A DNA stretch of 64,000 nucleotides from DASZVB01 sp036272055 (GTDB taxonomy: Bacteria > Myxococcota_A > Polyangia > Polyangiales > Polyangiaceae), in NCBI GenBank assembly GCA_036272055.1, contig DATAZL010000059.1, positions 62,001 to 126,000 on the forward strand, in the 5' to 3' direction. The notes beneath the pieces were generated by a model, which saw only the letters and a list, made by a program, of their open reading frames with translations, was not told the origin of the DNA and ran no database searches. The position numbers and the translations under genes are program-made. Positions 26,801 through 34,569 of this stretch are shown piece after piece. Position 1 is the first letter of the stretch, and the number at the start of each line of letters is the position of its first letter.

Positions 26801-28255
26801 GGCGTCGACGCGGGTTACGGATGCACCGGGTGGCGTCCGACCGCCGAGCTGTCGCTCGCGCTCGCGCGCAGCTACCACGCCGTGCTCGGTCGCGGCGCCG
26901 AGGGCACGCGCCTCTCCGTGAAGGGTGCGCCCGAGGTGCTGCTCTTGCAATGCACGCGCATCGCGCGCGGCGCGAGCGTCGAGCCGCTCGACGACACCGC
27001 GCGGCTCTCGCTCTTCACCACGGCAACCCAGCTGGCCGCACAGGGCCTCCGGGTGCTCGCCGTCGCCGAGCGCGCGATGGCGTCCGACGCGCAGCTCGAT
27101 CCGTCGCTGGTCGTCGATCTCACCTTCCGCGGCTTCGTCGCGTTCCGCGATCCGATCCGACGCTCGGCGTCGGCGGCGATCGCGTCGCTCGGCAGAGCCG
27201 GCGTGGCGACCGTGATGATCACCGGCGATCATCCGAGCACCGCGGAGGCCATCGCGCGCGAGCTCGACCTGCTCGGCGAGCGCTCGGTCGTCACCGGCGC
27301 GGAGCTGGCGGCGCTCTCGGACGCGGACCTCGACGCGCGCGTCGGGAGCGTCGCGGTGTTCGCGCGCGTGACTCCCTCGCAGAAGGTCCGCATCGTGCGC
27401 GCGCTGCAGCGCGCGGGTCGCGTCGTGGCGATGGCCGGCGACGGCGCCAACGACGCCGCCGCGATCCGGCTCGCCGACGCGGGCATCGCCATCGGGGAGC
27501 AGAGCACGCAGGCGGCGCGCGCCGCCGCGGACATCGTCGTCACCGACGGGCGCATCGAGACGATCGTCGACGCCATCGCCGAGGGCCGTGCGATGTGGGC
27601 GTCGGTCCGCGACGCGGTGTCGATCCTCGTCGGCGGCAACCTCGGCGAGATCGGGTTCACGCTGCTCGCCGGGCTCATCGACGGCTCGCCGCCGCTGCAC
27701 GCGCGCCAGCTCCTGCTCGTCAATCTGTTCACCGACATCGCGCCGGCGATGGCCATCGCGCTGAAGCCGCCGGTTGCGCAGTCGTTCGAGTCGCTCGCGC
27801 GCGAGACGCCCGACACGGCGCTCGGCGCGCCGCTGAACCGTCAGATCGCGACGCGCGCGCTCGTCACGACGATGGGCGCCGGGTCGGCGTGGGCCGTCGG
27901 ACGTCTCACCGGTTCACGCGCCAAGGCGCGGACGATCGGGCTCGCGGCGCTGGTCGGGACGCAGCTCGGGCAGACGATCACGTCGGGGGAATTCAGCCGA
28001 CCCGTCGTGCTCACGACGCTCGCGTCGGCCGGCGCGCTCTCGCTCCTCATCTCGACGCCAGGCGTGAGTCACTTCTTCGGGTGTCGCCCGCTCGGCCCCA
28101 TCGCGTGGACCACCGCGATCGGTGCCTCGGTCGCCGCGACGATGCTCGGCAACGTCGTGGCCCGCCGGGTGGACGAGATAAACATCCCGCCGATCAGCGC
28201 GCCGGCTTCGATCCGCGCTGCCGGCGCGGCCATCGGCTTGCTCCGTCCGTCGTAG
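23843..28255 (+). CDS. giant P-type cation ATPase with degenerate N-terminal half (CtpH/CtpI-like)
   Basis: At 1470 residues this is nearly twice a normal P-type ATPase. The second half is complete: TGES at 763-766, VASVPEGLPLLATAAQ in TM4, phosphorylated Asp920 in DKTGTITEG, TGDH at 1127-1130, and GDGANDAAAIRLADAG near 1199. Four or so C-terminal membrane helices follow. The first 620 residues include a small ferredoxin-like domain (about 27-95), two hydrophobic patches and a HAD-like segment (about 395-520) without the DKTGT or GDGxND motifs, so it is a dead duplicate. Mycobacterial CtpH and CtpI have the same organisation. The transported ion is unknown; the PEGLP motif suggests a P2-like rather than heavy-metal (CPC) pump. 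Confidence 0.9.
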   Translation: MSFLDVLEPVARLFRERGRRSFLAEGRAHVEIGDMGVDELPRFERALRRQATADGRVTRLEVNAYLRRAIFVFEPGACPLSELVQWVEEAERSAGIPDARFEGKNEHPADVEPGLRKLIGLAADGAAFFTGLGLSVTPLPAFPFAGTASAVLSLVSSVDRLREGLEERLGPERAELLLDLGMSAFSALAQRPLTSFVDGVHKLGMLREAQAQRGAWSRLEPHLSREPVDGIVGAPKTEDRPLPLPRGPIEEYADRAWLVSLAGFAVSFATTRSLQRAIAALYGSLPRPARLGRDTFSAEVSRILAARDALVLDPDVLRRLDRIDCVVLPSDLASSQAFELGAAHYSAGVDATETRSALEVLFNPDAPLARQSAFGLHLGPWKLSHASAPPELEETAKDLARKGALVLSLERNGEVVAAVEVLITARTGLEELVTAAHEAGMRVVMASSDDTILQAVSADDVISAAEGIRAGIRRLQREGHGVCFVAHGDSPGLPIADLGVGLCRQGEPTPWGAHVLCPDDLAEVRLLMRACMRSREVSKQSVNIALGAAAFGALVSAGGLLPLTSRRVVFVVNTATLMSMANGLRGSIAIRRLALPPSRDPTPWHALDADGVLGRLASVRQGLSTSQAAIRRVPLPTGPTRLRELTEAITDELFNPLAPLLAAGAGLSAAVGSISDAVMVGGVVGFNALMGGAQRFATERKLRELSRSERRQATVRREGRIEQMDAQALVPGDVVLLAAGDVVPADCRILEATLLEIDASSLTGESLPVKKFAAPSFEAQAADRSSMVYEGTTVVGGQAAAVVVAVGAHTEARRGAAGSKGARGSAGVERRLRGLMSLTGPVALAAGVGVVGGGLLRGRKLEELVGSGVSLAVASVPEGLPLLATAAQLAASERLSRRHALVRNPRALEALGRVDVVCLDKTGTITEGVLSLSVVFDGEVVAAVEALDRSHRLVLSAGLRATLAREGTTVPGDPTDEALAAGARGAGVDAGYGCTGWRPTAELSLALARSYHAVLGRGAEGTRLSVKGAPEVLLLQCTRIARGASVEPLDDTARLSLFTTATQLAAQGLRVLAVAERAMASDAQLDPSLVVDLTFRGFVAFRDPIRRSASAAIASLGRAGVATVMITGDHPSTAEAIARELDLLGERSVVTGAELAALSDADLDARVGSVAVFARVTPSQKVRIVRALQRAGRVVAMAGDGANDAAAIRLADAGIAIGEQSTQAARAAADIVVTDGRIETIVDAIAEGRAMWASVRDAVSILVGGNLGEIGFTLLAGLIDGSPPLHARQLLLVNLFTDIAPAMAIALKPPVAQSFESLARETPDTALGAPLNRQIATRALVTTMGAGSAWAVGRLTGSRAKARTIGLAALVGTQLGQTITSGEFSRPVVLTTLASAGALSLLISTPGVSHFFGCRPLGPIAWTTAIGASVAATMLGNVVARRVDEINIPPISAPASIRAAGAAIGLLRPS

Positions 28256-28286
28256 AGCTGCGCCTCACGTCGTCGCGGACGTTCAG

Positions 28287-28303
28287 CGCCGCGCTTCGCG
28301 GCG
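28287..28303 (+). terminator. small G/C hairpin after the ATPase gene
   Basis: CGCCGC (28287-28292) and GCGGCG (28298-28303) form a 6-bp stem with a 5-nt loop, 32 bp after the stop. There is no T-tract, so its role is uncertain. Confidence 0.3.
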
Positions 28304-28451
28304 TTGTGCCTCACTCGTCGGCGCGTCTCGTGCGTGTCACGTCGCGTCTCACGCGGTGTCGTGTCGATGTCCGGCGTTGCGTGGACGCGCTGTGTGTAAC
28401 TTTTTTCGGCGCGCGTGCCTGCTCGCCGAAGGGTCGCGGCACTTCCCGCGC

Positions 28452-29489
28452 ATGTCCTTCCTTGTGCGACGGGCGGCTTGGCTTTTCTCCTCGAGTACGC
28501 CGTTGCTCGCCGTGGTTCCGGAGAGGGCGTTCGGCGCGCTCGAGGGGATGCTTATTCTGTCGGCCCTCGCGACCACGGTCGCGTGCGGTCCCCAGGACAC
28601 GGCGACGCCGCGAGCGCAGGCGGGAACGCCGGGCGCGGGCGGCAGCGCCGACGGGAACGGCTCCGTGGGCGCAGGCACGGGCGCGGTGGGCGCAGGCGCG
28701 AGCACGACGGTGAGCGGCGGTATGCAGGCCGGCGGCACGACGATCGGTGGCGCGACCGCGATGGGCGCCGCGGGCGCGGGCACGACGGCCCCGGGCGCCT
28801 CTGCCGCTCAAAACTGCCCGACGTATCAGGATGACTTCGTTCCCCAGGTCTACGAGCCCGTCTGCTCGAAGTGTCACGACGGCAGCAACTCGAAGGCGCC
28901 GAACTGGGGACAGTATTCGGTGGCGTCGGCGTCGTGCGGGACGATCGGCGATCTAGTGGCCAGCGGCGCGATGCCGCCGGCGAGCGCGAAGCTTCCGCTC
29001 GATGCCGCGCAGAAGGCGCTCGTCGCAGCGTGGGTCGGCCTCGGGTGCCCGGAGAATGCGAGCGCGCTCCCGGCGAGCTGCCAGCCGTCCTCGCAGGGCC
29101 CGGGCTATCCGGAGCCGTCCGCAGGTTCCGGCGGAGCGAGCACCGGTACGCCGCCCTCCGGGGCAGGCGGCGCGTCCACGGGGACGCCCGCGGCCGGCGC
29201 GCCGTCGAGCGCCGGCGGTACGGGGACGACGAGCGGGTCGTCGAGCACCGTCGTGCTCGCCGTCACGCGTGCGGAGTGGGACGCGGACAAGGAGACCCTG
29301 CGTCTCGAGGGCACGGTCTCCGATGTCACTGCGACGCTGACCGCGGAGTTCGGCGGCCGCACCGAGCCGCTCGCGAACGACGCGGGTCGCTTCCGTAACG
29401 AGTTCACGAACGTCGTCAGCGATCCCCCGACGGTCACCGTCCGCACCGGCGGAGGAGCCATCGCGACGTCCCCGGTGACGGCGAAGTAG
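28452..29489 (+). CDS. Gly/Ala-rich lipoprotein with a cytochrome c-type CxxCH motif
   Basis: The 345-residue protein has a hydrophobic N-terminal segment ending in ATTVACGP (probable lipidation Cys near residue 45). A low-complexity Gly/Ala/Thr stretch follows (about 50-110). Next is a small domain with CSKCHDG (CxxCH heme-binding motif, near residue 139) and, 45 residues on, SGAMPPASAKLPL followed by LVAAWVGLGCPE, the usual position of the Met axial ligand and last helix of a c-type cytochrome. A second Gly-rich linker leads to a beta-rich C-terminal domain of about 75 residues. A single heme on a surface lipoprotein would suggest an electron-transfer role. ATG 28548 is an alternative start, but it lacks an Arg-rich n-region. 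Confidence 0.78.
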   Translation: MSFLVRRAAWLFSSSTPLLAVVPERAFGALEGMLILSALATTVACGPQDTATPRAQAGTPGAGGSADGNGSVGAGTGAVGAGASTTVSGGMQAGGTTIGGATAMGAAGAGTTAPGASAAQNCPTYQDDFVPQVYEPVCSKCHDGSNSKAPNWGQYSVASASCGTIGDLVASGAMPPASAKLPLDAAQKALVAAWVGLGCPENASALPASCQPSSQGPGYPEPSAGSGGASTGTPPSGAGGASTGTPAAGAPSSAGGTGTTSGSSSTVVLAVTRAEWDADKETLRLEGTVSDVTATLTAEFGGRTEPLANDAGRFRNEFTNVVSDPPTVTVRTGGGAIATSPVTAK

Positions 29490-29672
29490 ACGGCCCGAGA
29501 CGTCATCGCCGCCGTTGCGCTCGGGCGAAGCGCCGTCACGGCGGAGTCGGGTCGGCTCACACCGTGAAGTAGTTCGGTGAGCGTAGTGCTTTCGCCGTGT
29601 TGAGGCGATCGCGGCGCGCGCGGAAAGAGCGAGAATTTGGCCGGATCGAGGGTGTCTCGGTATCTCGTCGTC

Positions 29673-30401
29673 ATGGTCCGACACTCGCTCACCGTCGCCT
29701 CGATCCTCGCCCTCGTCTCCGCGTGCGGAGTGATCGCGAAACCGACGCCCCTCTCCGCCACCGCGAGCACCGCCCCGACCAAGTCTCGTCACCCGACGAA
29801 GGCGGTCGCCGAGAAAGAGGTCGCCGAGGGCACGTCTGCCGCCAACGCCTTCCGGCAGGTCGGCGACTATCACGTGTACCAGTACACGGGCAGCTTCTCG
29901 AAGCAGCCGCTCACGCTCACCGAGCAGGTCGTCGGCAAGGACGGCGATGCGCTCCTCGTCGATTTCGTCCTCGAGGAGGGCGAGAAGATGACGGCGCTCC
30001 GCGTGAGCATGCACGACGACGGCGAGGTGCTCGGAGTTCGTCGCATCACCGACGACGGCGACGTGCCGGCGACCATGGCCGAGTACGACGCGATGATGAA
30101 ACGCACCGAGCTCCTCCCCGATAGCAACGACGAGATGGTCGCCACCGATCACACGTCGTGCCTGATCGGCGACGAGCAGGTGGACTGCGATATGACCACA
30201 TACATGGTCACATTGAGTGGCAAGCACGCGAAGCTAATGATCACGAAGAGCCCCCGCGTCCCCGGGCGCGACATCGGCGGCGACATCGTGGCCGACGACG
30301 GCAAGGTCCTCTACAGCGCCCGCCTCATCGAGCGCGGCAACGAGCCCCCCGTCTCCGAATCGATGGCCCGCCTCGACCGTCTCGAGACGCCGTCTCAGTG
30401 A
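29673..30401 (+). CDS. predicted lipoprotein of unknown function
   Basis: I do not recognise this family. The 242-residue protein starts MVRHSLTVASILALVSACG, a good lipoprotein signal with the Cys at residue 18. A Thr/Ser/Pro linker follows, then a mixed alpha/beta domain with two cysteines (HTSCLIGDEQVDCDM) that could form a disulfide. ATG 29673 is chosen over the upstream in-frame start because it is next to the signal. A 14-bp tandem duplication (30387-30414) overlaps the stop codon, and a T5 run follows at 30420-30424. Confidence 0.75.
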   Translation: MVRHSLTVASILALVSACGVIAKPTPLSATASTAPTKSRHPTKAVAEKEVAEGTSAANAFRQVGDYHVYQYTGSFSKQPLTLTEQVVGKDGDALLVDFVLEEGEKMTALRVSMHDDGEVLGVRRITDDGDVPATMAEYDAMMKRTELLPDSNDEMVATDHTSCLIGDEQVDCDMTTYMVTLSGKHAKLMITKSPRVPGRDIGGDIVADDGKVLYSARLIERGNEPPVSESMARLDRLETPSQ

Positions 30402-30467
30402 CGCCGTCTCGGTGACCGCTTTTTCCGTCCCGCCGACGCTGAGCGGCGTGGAGGGCTCCCCAATAGA

Positions 30468-30947
30468 TCAGCTGTCGACGGGGGTGCGGCCACCGACGAT
30501 GACGTCCCACCAGCTGAAGGCCATGGCGAGGACGTGATCGAGCTGCCAGGTGCCGGAGTCGATGGACTCTCCTGATCGACGGCCGAGGGGCTTCAGCGTG
30601 TCGTCGGGGAGGCAGTAGGCGGCGAGCTCGGACGCCTGGAGCAGGTGGAGCACGCCCTCGCTGAAGCCGACCCCGGCGTAGACGACGGCAGAGGGCATTC
30701 GCAGCGCGGCGAGGTCTTGCAGGGTGTAGGGGATCTTCTCGTCGGCGGTGCCGGAGACGTCCTGGTACTTGCACTCGAGCGCGAATGCCTTGCGCTCCTG
30801 GGGGTGCAGGATGAAGAGGTCGACGCGGCGCTGCTTTCCGATGATCGAGGTACCGAGGTTCACCTCTTCGAACACCTGGATGCCGCGGTCCCAATATGCG
30901 GAGACGATGTAGCTCGCAACGCGCTTGCGGTACTCGTGTCCGGTCAC
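30468..30947 (-). CDS. PD-(D/E)XK-superfamily nuclease, probable restriction endonuclease
   Basis: The 159-residue protein shows the PD-(D/E)XK active site: Asp43 in KQRRVDLFIL and Glu58-x-Lys60 in FALECKYQD, with a preceding acidic helix residue (Glu28). It starts with GTG 30947, and GAGAG lies about 10 bases upstream. It lies 13 bp after the DNA methyltransferase stop on the same strand, the usual order and spacing for a type II restriction partner. It is small for a type II enzyme and could instead be a nicking or accessory nuclease. Confidence 0.75.
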   Translation of the reverse strand: MTGHEYRKRVASYIVSAYWDRGIQVFEEVNLGTSIIGKQRRVDLFILHPQERKAFALECKYQDVSGTADEKIPYTLQDLAALRMPSAVVYAGVGFSEGVLHLLQASELAAYCLPDDTLKPLGRRSGESIDSGTWQLDHVLAMAFSWWDVIVGGRTPVDS

Positions 30948-30960
30948 GACACGCTCTCTA

Positions 30961-31698
30961 TCACGGGAGCGCGGCGCGAATACGCTCCGCAGAGAGCTGG
31001 ACCGCGGCTTCTGCGATGTCGGTCCCGACGAATCGCCTGCCGAGACCGAGCGCGGCGACCCCGGAGGAGCCGGAGCCCATGAACGGATCGGCTACGATTT
31101 CCCCCGCGACGGTGCTCTGCCGGATGAGGACCTCTGCCACCGCGGAAGGCTTCTCCGTCGGGTAGCCGGCGTGCACTCGAGGCGAGGTGATGACGTCCGC
31201 GATGCCGAGGTCGGCGAGCTTTCGCTTCCCCTTCTCGAAGAAGAGCACGAATTCATATCGAGAACGATAATGATATCCCATGCCTATCCGGACTTTGTCC
31301 CACACGAGCGGCTTCCAGAACTTGAAGCCCGCGGCCTCTGCGGCGGGCTTGGCGACGAACATCGTCTCGGCGTCGCAGAAGAGATAAAAGTGACGGTCGC
31401 GCGCGAGCACGCGGTGGAGCTCGCGAAAGAGCTCGGGGAAGCGGCTGTTCGGGAAGATGCGAAACCAGTCGTTGCTCGACGACTTGCTGTGCTTGAGACG
31501 CGTCGTGGTGCCGATGGCCCGATGCTTCTCGAGCGACTCGTAGGGCGGGTCGGTGACGAATAGATCGACGCTCTCTTCCGGCAAGGTGCGTAGCCACTCG
31601 ACGGCGTCCTGGTCGTGGAGGACGTGGGTGACGCCGGGCGGCAGGATGGTGCGCGCGGGCTTCGCGCCGCGTCGGGCGCCACTGCTCGATCGCGTCAT
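30961..31698 (-). CDS. DNA adenine/cytosine-N4 methyltransferase, beta class
   Basis: The protein carries the amino-methyltransferase motifs in beta-class order: catalytic DPPY first (DLFVTDPPYESLEKH, near residue 55) and the AdoMet-binding motif near the C-terminus (ADPFMGSGSSGVAALGLG then RRFVGTDI). DPPY favours N6-adenine over N4-cytosine. ATG 31698 is chosen because GGAAGGG lies 9 bases upstream; the frame is open to 31773, where another ATG follows a very A/T-rich stretch. Base composition is visibly more A/T-rich than its neighbours (for example around 31250-31270 and 31770-31795), consistent with acquisition by transfer. Target sequence is unknown. Confidence 0.9.
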   Translation of the reverse strand: MTRSSSGARRGAKPARTILPPGVTHVLHDQDAVEWLRTLPEESVDLFVTDPPYESLEKHRAIGTTTRLKHSKSSSNDWFRIFPNSRFPELFRELHRVLARDRHFYLFCDAETMFVAKPAAEAAGFKFWKPLVWDKVRIGMGYHYRSRYEFVLFFEKGKRKLADLGIADVITSPRVHAGYPTEKPSAVAEVLIRQSTVAGEIVADPFMGSGSSGVAALGLGRRFVGTDIAEAAVQLSAERIRAALP

Positions 31699-31972
31699 GG
31701 TCGCGAGCCCTTCCATCGGGAGCGTCAGTGCGCCGAGCTCGAGCTGGGAGCCCACGCCTCGAGAAGCATCCATATTTTTCTCTTATCACTGAGCGGCCGT
31801 GCAGTCTCGGTGTTCGACGCTCACTCGTGACATTGCGTGTCCTAGCGCGGCGCGTAGCGAATCTCGATCCACGCTGCCACGCGAAGCGAGGGCTCGGAGC
31901 CTTGCCTATGGGTGTGATCCACGGCACCCTTTCTGATTGCTCAGATTGCTCGCGGGGGATCGTGAGAGGTCG

Positions 31973-32701
31973 ATGAAGCGGAAAGCACCTAGATTCGTTC
32001 CATCGCTCGTCTTCACGAGCGCCCTTGCCGGAGTCGTCCCGGCATGTGGCGGGTCCGACAAGTTCACGTTCATCGCCCTCGCCGTGGCCGGCTTCTCCGG
32101 AAACGGTGGCGACGTAGGCGAGGGCGGTAGCGGCGGAACCGCGGGCCATGCCGGCACGACCGGAAACGGCGGCGCCATCCAGGGACGCGGCGGTACCGGT
32201 GGCGTGGAAGTCATCGTGCTCGCCGTCGCCGGATTCGCCAACGGGTCGGGTGGGAGCGTCGGTGTGGGCGGCAGTCCCGGTGCGGGCGGCGTGCTCCTCG
32301 ACGCAGGAAGCGGAGACGGCGGGGGCGGTGCGGCCGGCCACGCCGGTAGCATCGGAGCCGGCGGCACCCTCGGCTCCGGCGGCAGAACGGGATCCGGCGG
32401 GCTCATCGGCATCGGGGGCGGGGTCATCGTCCTCGCCATCGCCGGCTTCAGCAACGCCGGCGGCACTGCCGGAGCGGGCGGCAAGGTCGGAGCTGGTGGT
32501 CGCATCGGCATCGGTGGGCTCTTCGGAGCCGGCGGTCGCATCGGCATCGGCGGGCTCTTCGGAGCCGGCGGCAAGGTCGGCGCGGGCGGTCGCTTCGGCA
32601 CCGGCGGCAGGATCATCGTGCTCGCCGTCGCCGGCTTCGCGACTCAGAGCGCCGCGGAAGACGACGAAGGAAACAAGGGCCCCGCGGGCGGAACGCCCTG
32701 A
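31973..32701 (+). CDS. glycine-rich lipoprotein with four IVLAVAGF repeats
   Basis: The 242-residue protein has a signal ending LAGVVPACGG (Cys near residue 25). The rest is alternating Gly-rich spacer (SGGTAGHAG, GAGGKVGAGG and similar) and four copies of one hydrophobic motif: FIALAVAGF, VIVLAVAGF, VIVLAIAGF, IIVLAVAGF. The start at 31973 follows GAGAGGT. It ends 8 bp before the diiron-protein gene, so they are co-transcribed. No family is recognised. The motif repeats could be membrane-inserting or beta-stacking units; their regular recurrence shows that the protein is built, not random low complexity. Confidence 0.75.
   Translation: MKRKAPRFVPSLVFTSALAGVVPACGGSDKFTFIALAVAGFSGNGGDVGEGGSGGTAGHAGTTGNGGAIQGRGGTGGVEVIVLAVAGFANGSGGSVGVGGSPGAGGVLLDAGSGDGGGGAAGHAGSIGAGGTLGSGGRTGSGGLIGIGGGVIVLAIAGFSNAGGTAGAGGKVGAGGRIGIGGLFGAGGRIGIGGLFGAGGKVGAGGRFGTGGRIIVLAVAGFATQSAAEDDEGNKGPAGGTP
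32498..32569 (+). repeat. 36-bp tandem duplication inside the glycine-rich gene
   Basis: Units 32498-32533 and 32534-32569 differ at one base and encode GRIGIGGLFGAG twice. This is recent in-frame expansion of the spacer. Confidence 0.85.
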
Positions 32702-32709
32702 ACGAGCCG

Positions 32710-34479
32710 ATGCTGCCGCATCAAACGCCCGTTCGCCGGATCCTCAGCGAGACGCCGCTCGCGCGAAGTTACGAGCTCGCGCTCCTCGGCGAGACGCGGA
32801 AGCGAAGGCCGATCCCGTGGAGCGCCTTCGATCGGTCGCGCTATCCGGCGGCGGCGCTCGAGCTCGCGGGCGACGCGCACGCACGCCTCGCGGAGGGCGA
32901 GTATCACGCCGTCGGGCTCTTCGGGCGCATCTCGTCGGGCATCGCGATGCTGCCCGCGCCGTTCGACATCGTCGCGGCCTCGACGCGCATCAGCAGCGAC
33001 GAGATCCGTCACGCCGACTACTGCACCCGCTTCGCGTCGCTCTGCTTCGGCAAAGACGTGACGCTCGCCGTCGATCGCGGCGCGCTCGCCGCTGCGGCAC
33101 CGGTGCTGCCCGACGTCGCCGACGCGGATTTCCTCGTCGCGAAGTACGCCGCGACCGGCGAGACGCTCGCGGCGGCGCTCCTCCTCGCATGCCGCAAGCG
33201 CGCGAAGGATCCGCTGGCGCGCGCCCTCTTCTCGTCGCTCCTCGGAGACGAGGTCGCGCACGCACGCTTCGGCTGGTACTTCCTTTCGTGGCGCGCGCCG
33301 CTCTGGACGACCGCCGAACGGCAGACCGTCGCGGATCACCTCGGCGAGTTCGTCGCGGGCATCGAGCGCTCGCTCTGGTTCGGGCGCGACGCACCTCCCG
33401 AGGCGCGAGCGGCCGCGAACGCCCTCGGCGTGCTCGACTCCGAGTCGCAGCGCCAGGTCGTGCGGCAGGTGATGGAAGAGGAGATCGTCCCCGGGCTCGA
33501 TGCGCTCGGTCTCGGCGCGTCCCACGCCTGGCGCGTGCGCGCACGCGGGCCGTCGAGCACCGCGCGTGCCCTCGGCCGCGAAGATCTCGTCTTCGGTGGC
33601 GGTGAACGCGTCGCCGCGCTGCGCGCCATCGGTGAAGATCCGGCAACCAGCGTGGTCGATCGAGCAGCGGCGTGGCTCGCTGCGCGGGTCGGCGACACCG
33701 GTAACGTCGAGTTCGCCCTCGATGCGCGTACCCGGCTGCCCGAGGCCGTCGGTCAGCTCCAGCACGGCAGGGCGGCTCTCGCCGTCCGGGCGCTCGTCGC
33801 TCACGGCGGACACCCCGCGGCCGCCGAGCGCGCCGCGATGCGCCTCCGGGCCGATGTGACCGCCGCCCTTGCCGGAGCCGACGTGCCCGGCTGGCCCGAC
33901 GACCCGTCCCTGGTCGCCGCGACGCTCGCGCTCACGGTGCTGGCCGGCATCGACGTGAAGCGCGCGCTCGCAACGGCGGCCCTCGCCCCCGACGTCGCGC
34001 GCACGCCCTGGTATGCGGCCCAGGTCTCGACGGCCCTCGGAAGGGCCGCGCCCGACGTCGTGTGGTCGGCGTGCCTCAAGGCCCTCGAAGGCGACGCTTG
34101 GGCGCCCTGGACGGCGATGGCCGCCCGGGCGCGAGGCGACGCAGCCGTCTTCGCCCGCTGCGAGGCGGAGCTCGTCCGCGTGATCGGCCCCGACGGAGCC
34201 GTTTCCGGCCCGAACGGACCCGAGATCGCGCGCACCGCCGCCACTGTCGAGGCGCTCGAGCCGTTCGAATCGGCCGTCGCTCGCGAGGCGGCAGAGCGGG
34301 CTCGTGATTTCCTGGTGCGCTGCCAGCTCGCCGAGGTGGAAGAGCCGTTTCAGGCGGGGAGCATCGACGGCGCGTTCCCCCTCGTCCCCGAGGGAGATCT
34401 GCTCCGGACGGACGCGACGTCCCACGCCCTGCTCGCGCTCCTGGCGCTGGACCGCCACTCGAAGCAATCCGCGCGGTAG
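32710..34479 (+). CDS. ferritin-like diiron protein fused to an alpha/alpha-toroid domain
   Basis: The 589-residue protein has no signal. Residues 45-250 form a ferritin-like four-helix core with all expected ligands: Glu62 or Glu64, Glu98-x-x-His101 (SSDEIRHADYC), Glu151 (TGETLAAALL) and Glu181-x-x-His184 (GDEVAHARFGWYF). This suggests an oxygen-activating diiron site. Residues 300-589 look like an alpha/alpha-toroid of the terpenoid-cyclase/prenyltransferase type: recurring helices with ARTAATVEALE, IDGAFPLVPEG and LLRTDATSHALLAL. Its neighbour 8 bp upstream encodes the glycine-rich lipoprotein, a possible substrate or partner. The toroid assignment is tentative. Enzymatic reaction unknown. 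Confidence 0.8.
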   Translation: MLPHQTPVRRILSETPLARSYELALLGETRKRRPIPWSAFDRSRYPAAALELAGDAHARLAEGEYHAVGLFGRISSGIAMLPAPFDIVAASTRISSDEIRHADYCTRFASLCFGKDVTLAVDRGALAAAAPVLPDVADADFLVAKYAATGETLAAALLLACRKRAKDPLARALFSSLLGDEVAHARFGWYFLSWRAPLWTTAERQTVADHLGEFVAGIERSLWFGRDAPPEARAAANALGVLDSESQRQVVRQVMEEEIVPGLDALGLGASHAWRVRARGPSSTARALGREDLVFGGGERVAALRAIGEDPATSVVDRAAAWLAARVGDTGNVEFALDARTRLPEAVGQLQHGRAALAVRALVAHGGHPAAAERAAMRLRADVTAALAGADVPGWPDDPSLVAATLALTVLAGIDVKRALATAALAPDVARTPWYAAQVSTALGRAAPDVVWSACLKALEGDAWAPWTAMAARARGDAAVFARCEAELVRVIGPDGAVSGPNGPEIARTAATVEALEPFESAVAREAAERARDFLVRCQLAEVEEPFQAGSIDGAFPLVPEGDLLRTDATSHALLALLALDRHSKQSAR

Positions 34480-34513
34480 CGCGGGCATCGTTTCACGAGT
34501 GCGAGCGACGGAA

Positions 34514-34559
34514 CTTGCAGAAATGCAAGGCATTGCTGTGGCGCGTAACCGTCTTAGAT
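34514..34559 (+). promoter_or_regulatory. candidate promoter and inverted repeat before pump operon 2
   Basis: CTTGCA (34514-34519) and TGCAAG (34524-34529) form a 6-bp inverted repeat with a GAAA spacer. Immediately after, TTGCTG (34533-34538) and TAGATC (34555-34560) are spaced 16 bp and each match the consensus at four of six positions. The repeat could be an operator upstream of the -35 box. Confidence 0.35.
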
Positions 34560-34569
34560 CCATCCGACC

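Noticed and set aside
26080..28713. Plus-strand open frame of 877 codons inside the P-type ATPase region
   Set aside because: Extremely Arg-rich translation in a second frame of the ATPase gene; no plausible protein.
30387..30414. 14-bp tandem duplication at the lipoprotein stop codon as a possible attachment site next to the restriction-modification pair
   Set aside because: No second copy on the far side of the pair (31700-31972), so it is not an insertion duplication.
31906..32616. Minus-strand Pro-rich open frame opposite the glycine-rich gene
   Set aside because: Pro repeats are the mirror of the Gly codons; the plus strand has the signal peptide, ribosome site and operon context.
32100..32690. 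Repeats here considered as a CRISPR-like array
   Set aside because: They are in-frame coding repeats of variable length with no constant repeat/spacer pattern.
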